From NCBI RefSeq assembly GCF_000735455.1, contig NZ_JMPS01000064.1:62001-126000 (forward strand): a stretch of 64,000 bases of DNA, read 5' to 3'. The stretch's first letter is position 1, and each line of letters begins with the position of its first letter. Shown here one piece after another: positions 59,894 through 64,000 of the stretch. Under the pieces are notes generated by a model. That model was given only the letters and a program-made list of their open reading frames with translations, searched no databases and was not told the origin of the DNA. The stretch is from Yokenella regensburgei ATCC 49455 (GTDB lineage Bacteria > Pseudomonadota > Gammaproteobacteria > Enterobacterales > Enterobacteriaceae). A program made the translations under genes and the position numbers.

Positions 59894-60436
59894 ATGAATA
59901 AAAGCGCTTTAGTTGGGCTTGCGGGATTAATGCTGGTTTCTGCATCAGCAAATGCTATCAGCATCAGTGGTCAGGCGGGTAAAGATTACACTAACGTGGG
60001 AGTCGGCTTCGGGACTGAAAGCACCGGGCTTGCGTTAACCGGTAACTGGGCTCATAACGATGACGACGGCGACGTCGCAGGTCTCGGCCTCGGTCTGAAC
60101 GTGCCGCTGGGCCCGTTCCTCGCCACCGTTGGCGGTAAAGGTATCTACACCAACCCGAAATCCGGCAGCGAAGGTTATGCTGCGGCCGTGGGCGGCGGGC
60201 TGCAGTGGAAAATTACCGACAGTATTGGTCTGTTTGGTGAGTACTACTACTCTCCGGATTCGCTCTCCAGCGGTATCGACAGCTATCAGGAAGCGAACGC
60301 CGGTGCGCGCTGGACCATTATGCGTCCGATTACCATCGAGGCGGGCTACCGCTATCTGAACCTGGCAGGCAAAGACGGCCACCGCGATAACACCATCGCT
60401 GATGGTCCATACGTGGGTGCCAGCGTCGGTTTCTAA
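59894..60436 (+). CDS. yfaZ: Outer membrane protein YfaZ
   Basis: A small predicted outer-membrane beta-barrel of unknown role. It has 180 residues from ATG 59894, as in E. coli; the ATG at 59876 would precede a normal signal peptide with six extra residues. The signal peptide covers residues 1-21 (ending SASANA). The mature part has alternating beta strands (GVGFGTESTGLALTGNWAHN, then AAAVGGGLQWKITDS) and ends in GASVGF with the C-terminal phenylalanine used for barrel insertion. A hairpin follows. Confidence 0.92.
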   Translation: MNKSALVGLAGLMLVSASANAISISGQAGKDYTNVGVGFGTESTGLALTGNWAHNDDDGDVAGLGLGLNVPLGPFLATVGGKGIYTNPKSGSEGYAAAVGGGLQWKITDSIGLFGEYYYSPDSLSSGIDSYQEANAGARWTIMRPITIEAGYRYLNLAGKDGHRDNTIADGPYVGASVGF

Positions 60437-60443
60437 TCCTCGC

Positions 60444-60464
60444 GGCGCAGCTTTCCGCTGCGCC
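60444..60464 (+). terminator. yfaZ terminator hairpin
   Basis: An 8-bp GC-rich stem (60444-60451 with 60457-60464, loop TTTCC) lies 8 bases after the yfaZ stop and is followed by CGTTCTTC, a weak T-tract. Confidence 0.6.
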
Positions 60465-60522
60465 CGTTCTTCAGTCAGCCGTCTGCGCTATAGTTAATCG
60501 TCCTCTTGTTGTGGAGATAATA

Positions 60523-61722
60523 ATGATCAACGTGGAGATGCTGTCCACCGGCGATGAAGTTCTGCACGGGCAAATTGTTGATACCAACGCCGCCTGGCTT
60601 GCCGATTTCTTTTTTGAACAAGGATTACCGCTGTCGCGCCGCAATACCGTGGGCGACAATCTTGATGCGCTGGTCGCCATTCTGCGCGAGCGTAGTGAAC
60701 ATACCGATGTGCTTATCGTCAACGGTGGCCTGGGGCCAACCAGCGACGATCTCAGTGCGCTGGCCGCCGCCACCGCCAAAGGAGAAGGGCTGGTGCTGCA
60801 CGAAGCGTGGCTAGTGCAGATGGAAAAATTCTTTAGCGACCGCGGGCGGATAATGGCGCCGAGCAACCGCAAGCAGGCAGAGATCCCGGCAAGCGCTGAG
60901 CTGGTTGATAACCCGGTTGGCACCGCCTGTGGCTTTGCTTTAACACTCAATCGCTGCCTGATGTTCTTTACCCCTGGCGTTCCCTCTGAATTTAAAGTGA
61001 TGGTAGAGCAGCAAATTCTGCCGCGCATCCGCCAGCGATTCACGCTGCCGGAGCCGCCGCTGTGCCTGCGTTTAACAACCTTTGGCCGCTCCGAAAGCGA
61101 CCTGGCTCAGGCTCTGGATCCGCTGGTGCTGCCGGAGGGTGTGACGATGGGCTATCGCTCCTCGATGCCGATTATTGAACTCAAGCTGACCGGGCCTGCC
61201 AGCGCGCAGGATGCGATGCGGGCGCTGTGGCCGCAGGTGCGGAGTGTCGCCGGTGAGAGCCTGATTTTCGAAGGTACCGAAGGGTTGCCCGCGCAGCTGG
61301 TACGCAAGCTCCAGGAGAGGCAGCTTAGCTTAACGCTGAGCGAGCAGTTTACCGGTGGGCTTATCGCGCTACAGCTCTCAAGGGCTGATGCGCCGCTGCT
61401 GGCAAGTGAAGTGGTACCGCCTCAGCAGGAAACGCTCGCGCAAACCGCCCACTGGATAGCAGAGCGTCGGGTGAAGCACTTTGCCGGTCTTGCGCTCGCG
61501 GTAGGGGGGCTTGAGGAGAGCCATCTCAACGTTGCGCTGGCAACCCCGGATGGCACTCACGCGCTGCGGGTGAAGTTCAGCACCTCTCGCCACGGCCTGC
61601 AGACTCGCCAGGAAGTGTGCGCAATGATGGCGCTGAACATGCTGCGTCGCTGGCTGGACGGTAAGGACGTTGCCAGCGAGCACGGTTGGATCCACGTGAC
61701 CGAGTCGTTATACCTCGCCTAA
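60523..61722 (+). CDS. yfaY: CinA-like protein YfaY
   Basis: A 399-residue member of the CinA/NMN deamidase-like group, in which the N-terminal MoaB/Mog-like domain (about 1-170; STGDEVLHGQIVDTNAAWL, then NGGLGPTSDDLSALA) is joined to a C-terminal CinA-like domain. E. coli YfaY is of the same type and is reported to lack NMN deamidase activity, so its function is open. The start at 60523 has GGAG 8 bases upstream. The last 15 bases overlap the end of the convergent glpC gene. Confidence 0.92.
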   Translation: MINVEMLSTGDEVLHGQIVDTNAAWLADFFFEQGLPLSRRNTVGDNLDALVAILRERSEHTDVLIVNGGLGPTSDDLSALAAATAKGEGLVLHEAWLVQMEKFFSDRGRIMAPSNRKQAEIPASAELVDNPVGTACGFALTLNRCLMFFTPGVPSEFKVMVEQQILPRIRQRFTLPEPPLCLRLTTFGRSESDLAQALDPLVLPEGVTMGYRSSMPIIELKLTGPASAQDAMRALWPQVRSVAGESLIFEGTEGLPAQLVRKLQERQLSLTLSEQFTGGLIALQLSRADAPLLASEVVPPQQETLAQTAHWIAERRVKHFAGLALAVGGLEESHLNVALATPDGTHALRVKFSTSRHGLQTRQEVCAMMALNMLRRWLDGKDVASEHGWIHVTESLYLA

Positions 61723-62904
61723 TGCTTTTGCCAGCAACGAAATCGGGTGTTCACAGCGCTTGCTCGTGGACATCTCGATTTGCCATTTGCAGGTTTCGCA
61801 GTCGGTGATAACCAGGGAGGCTCCGCTCTCCTCAATCTGGCGGAACAGCGGGGCGCCAATGGCCTGTGAGGTCGGGTAGTTTTCCGATTTAAAGCCGTAG
61901 GTACCCGCAATCCCGCAGCACTGCGAATCCAGCACTATTAGCTCCAGTCCCGGGATCATCCGCAGCAGTTCCAGCGTGTACAGCGACCAGCCCATTTTCT
62001 CCATATGACACGGCGTGTGATAAACCACTTTCAGCGGCAGTGGCTTCAGCGGCAACGTCTGACCGGCATCGAGCTTGCGCCAGATCCAGCGGGTGGCAAG
62101 CTCGATGTGTTCCCGAAGCCCGGTATTGTCTACGTCCAGCACGTGCGGGTACTCATCGCGCAGCGTGAAGGTACAGGTGGAAGAAGTGGCAATCACCGGC
62201 AGATGCTTATCGACAATCGCCTCTTTCAGCGAGTTGACGTTGCTGACCGCCTGTTTACGCGCTTTATCGGTAAAGCCGTTGGCAATCAGCGGAACGCCGC
62301 AGCACTTCTCTTTACTCAGCAACTGCACCCCGGTGCCCATGGCGTTGAGTACGCGGATCATGTCTTTGCCAAGCTGCGGATGGTTGTAGTTCACGTAGCA
62401 GCCGTGGAAAAAGGCCACCTGATCGGCAAAGCGTTTTTGTTCAGCCGCGACGCTGCGATACCAACGGCGGAAGGTGCCGAAGCTGTATTTCGGCAACTGT
62501 CGGCGATGATCGATTTTTAAGGCGGTGTCCAGCAGCTGGCGCACCGGTTTCATCCCGGTGGTGGCGTTAATGATCGGGGCAAACGGCGTAGAGAGCGAGC
62601 CCATGAGATCGGTATAGCTCAGAATAGCATCGCGCAGTTTGGGCTTTTGCTGGCTGTACTGGGCGCGGGCGCGCTGAATGATGTCGCCAATTTTGACATC
62701 CGACGGGCAGGCCACCTCGCAACGTTTACAGTTGATGCAATATTTCAGCGCATCGTCGTACAGCGCGCCGTCTTTCAGGCGTAAACGCTCGCCGTCCGGC
62801 CCGGCCTGTTTTGGCCCCGGGTAGCGCGGATTCACCCGGCTAACCGGGCAGGCGGTGGTGCAGACGGTGCATTTAATGCAGCTTTCGAATCCGGTATCGT
62901 TCAT
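61708..62904 (-). CDS. glpC: Anaerobic glycerol-3-phosphate dehydrogenase subunit C (GlpC)
   Basis: GlpC anchors the GlpAB dehydrogenase to the membrane and passes electrons from glycerol-3-phosphate to menaquinone. The 398-residue product has two 4Fe-4S motifs ([13 protein letters not shown] and [13 protein letters not shown]) in the first 65 residues and two CCG domains ([10 protein letters not shown] and [12 protein letters not shown]) that bind further cofactors. The start at 62904 ([12 protein letters not shown]) overlaps the glpB stop in an ATGA. A longer reading from 62964 lies in glpB. Confidence 0.95.
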   Translation of the reverse strand: MNDTGFESCIKCTVCTTACPVSRVNPRYPGPKQAGPDGERLRLKDGALYDDALKYCINCKRCEVACPSDVKIGDIIQRARAQYSQQKPKLRDAILSYTDLMGSLSTPFAPIINATTGMKPVRQLLDTALKIDHRRQLPKYSFGTFRRWYRSVAAEQKRFADQVAFFHGCYVNYNHPQLGKDMIRVLNAMGTGVQLLSKEKCCGVPLIANGFTDKARKQAVSNVNSLKEAIVDKHLPVIATSSTCTFTLRDEYPHVLDVDNTGLREHIELATRWIWRKLDAGQTLPLKPLPLKVVYHTPCHMEKMGWSLYTLELLRMIPGLELIVLDSQCCGIAGTYGFKSENYPTSQAIGAPLFRQIEESGASLVITDCETCKWQIEMSTSKRCEHPISLLAKALGEV

Positions 62905-64000
62905 GACTGGCCTCCTGCCAGAGCAAGGATCTGTCGGGCGACATGCTGGGCGGTGATGGCGCATACGCCACCGCCGCAGCCGAGTTGAATGGCGTCAAAA
63001 CCACCAATCAGTGAGCCAATAGCGAAGAGATTGTTGAACGGAACCTGCTGGTGCGACGGGCGAAGCTGGTTGTCGGTCACCAGGCCAAAGCGCTGCCAGG
63101 GCTGGGAGGCGAAGAAATCCTGCTGATACCAGTCGCGACGGGACGCCAGCTGCGCCACGTCCAGCCCCATAATCGGTTCACGCACGCCGGTGCGCTCGGC
63201 GACCAGCCCGTTGCTGAAGAAGCTGCCGCTAGCCAGCACGGCAAAGCGCGGGCGCAGTGGAATATCACCATGATTGCGGGTCCAGATGGCGCTGATATTC
63301 CCCTCTTCATGACTGACGCGAACCACCTCATCCCCGGCAAGCCAGGTGCCGCCGCTGCGGATAAACTGACGCTGCATAGCCGCGTGCAGACGCATGCCCG
63401 GCACCGATGGTGGCAGGGTTGGCAGCAAACACACCGGGCAGGGGAGCTGCGCGTTCAGCCACTGCCACAAGCCTGCGTTTTGTAAACCGAAGCAGGCGGG
63501 CATCAGCAGCAGATCGTGGTTTTCCGCCAGCGGTTGCAGAGCCGCCAGCAGTTTCGGCCACTGGGCTTCGTCGTCCAGCACCCGGGCGATGTTCGCGGCA
63601 CGGAATTCGGTCGGGTTTTCCCGCAGAACGTCGAGCTCCGGCAGATCGATTTCCAGCGTTTGCGTGTGCATGCCGTGGCGGCTTAGCGAGGCGGCGGCAA
63701 GATGCGGCTGGAAGTCGAGAAAACCGCTAATACCAATCACGCCGATACGCTTGCCAGGCAGCGGCATCACCGGCACCTCCGCCGGGCTTAGCCAGGCGCT
63801 GCGCGTGGTACCAAGCGGTGTGATACGTTGATGGGCGCGCGTCGCGCTGCCGTGCATCTCGATACCGCATTCGGCGAGAAGCTGTTCAGTAGCATGGGCA
63901 TACTGCATCACCGCTTCAGCGCCGAGGCGGGTGTAAGGGTGATCCGGCATCTGAATGGCGAGCTCAGCAAGCCCGGCGGCAGTATCGGTGACCGTTTCGC
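62901..64000 (-). CDS. glpB: Anaerobic glycerol-3-phosphate dehydrogenase subunit B (GlpB), 5' end outside window
   Basis: GlpB is a flavoprotein subunit of the anaerobic glycerol-3-phosphate dehydrogenase, with GlpA and GlpC. The window holds about 366 codons, open to the right edge; an in-frame ATG at 63950 is internal, since the frame continues upstream with family-like residues ([16 protein letters not shown]). The FAD-binding start (MRFDTVIMGGGLAG in E. coli) is outside. Visible marks are [21 protein letters not shown] and the C-terminal [21 protein letters not shown]. It is coupled to glpC by a 4-base overlap; glpA should follow outside the window. Confidence 0.95.
   Translation of the reverse strand, partial: ETVTDTAAGLAELAIQMPDHPYTRLGAEAVMQYAHATEQLLAECGIEMHGSATRAHQRITPLGTTRSAWLSPAEVPVMPLPGKRIGVIGISGFLDFQPHLAAASLSRHGMHTQTLEIDLPELDVLRENPTEFRAANIARVLDDEAQWPKLLAALQPLAENHDLLLMPACFGLQNAGLWQWLNAQLPCPVCLLPTLPPSVPGMRLHAAMQRQFIRSGGTWLAGDEVVRVSHEEGNISAIWTRNHGDIPLRPRFAVLASGSFFSNGLVAERTGVREPIMGLDVAQLASRRDWYQQDFFASQPWQRFGLVTDNQLRPSHQQVPFNNLFAIGSLIGGFDAIQLGCGGGVCAITAQHVARQILALAGGQS

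Overview
The window is a stretch of chromosome from a member of the Enterobacteriaceae. Nearly every backbone gene matches an Escherichia coli K-12 gene in length and in local order. Starting from the left, the order is ubiX-argT-hisJQMP, yfcH-folX-yfcGFED, pta-ackA, yfbV-yfbU-yfbT-yfbS-yfbR-alaA, lrhA, nuoA-N, rbn-elaA-elaB, menFDHBCE, yfaZ-yfaY and glpC-glpB. The flagellar accessory gene cheV with a sigma-28 promoter, a tctCBA-tctDE locus and a Salmonella-like PTS/transketolase locus point to a motile relative of Enterobacter, Lelliottia, Leclercia or Citrobacter rather than to E. coli. I cannot fix the genus by eye. No rRNA, tRNA, insertion sequence, phage or CRISPR array was recognised.

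Layout. 1-2.0 kb: an APC-type amino acid permease and ubiX. 2.0-6.4 kb: the nitrogen-regulated lysine/arginine/ornithine and histidine uptake system (argT, hisJ, hisQ, hisM, hisP), with a sigma-54 promoter and an NtrC-type palindrome before argT. hisJ carries an extra A in a poly-A run that changes its C terminus. 6.4-8.0 kb: a variable junction holding a toxin-antitoxin-like gene pair and a GNAT acetyltransferase. 8.0-11.9 kb: yfcH, folX, two glutathione-transferase-like proteins, a phosphodiesterase and a Nudix hydrolase. 11.9-17.6 kb: a LacI-family regulator, an ascorbate-class PTS (EIIA, EIIB, EIIC), a split transketolase and a lone small galactose-binding-like protein. This block sits where E. 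coli has yfcC. 17.8-21.2 kb: acetate overflow genes pta and ackA.

21.5-29.0 kb: yfbV, yfbU, sugar phosphatase yfbT, transporter yfbS, 5'-nucleotidase yfbR, alanine aminotransferase alaA, and the motility regulator lrhA behind an AT-rich 915-base region. 29.6-44.6 kb: the 13-gene nuo operon for respiratory complex I, with nuoC and nuoD fused. 44.6-47.5 kb: cheV, rbn, elaA, elaB. 47.5-54.6 kb: menF-D-H-B-C-E for menaquinone head-group synthesis. 54.6-59.8 kb: a tripartite tricarboxylate transporter (tctCBA) divergent from its two-component regulators (tctDE), at the place where E. coli carries pmrD and the arn genes. 59.9-64.0 kb: outer membrane protein yfaZ, CinA-like yfaY, and glpC and glpB of anaerobic glycerol-3-phosphate dehydrogenase. 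glpB runs off the right edge.

Physiologically the window is rich in respiratory and redox genes (complex I, menaquinone, GlpBC, Pta-AckA). Between these core blocks lie small exchangeable insertions that differ from E. coli: the permease, the toxin-antitoxin pair plus GNAT gene, the PTS/transketolase locus plus orphan, cheV and tct. The most rewarding points for follow-up are the hisJ frameshift, the toxin-antitoxin-like pair with its own operator-like palindrome, the PTS/transketolase locus of unknown substrate with its LacI/CRP control region, the orphan galactose-binding-like protein, and the sigma-54 and sigma-28 promoters.
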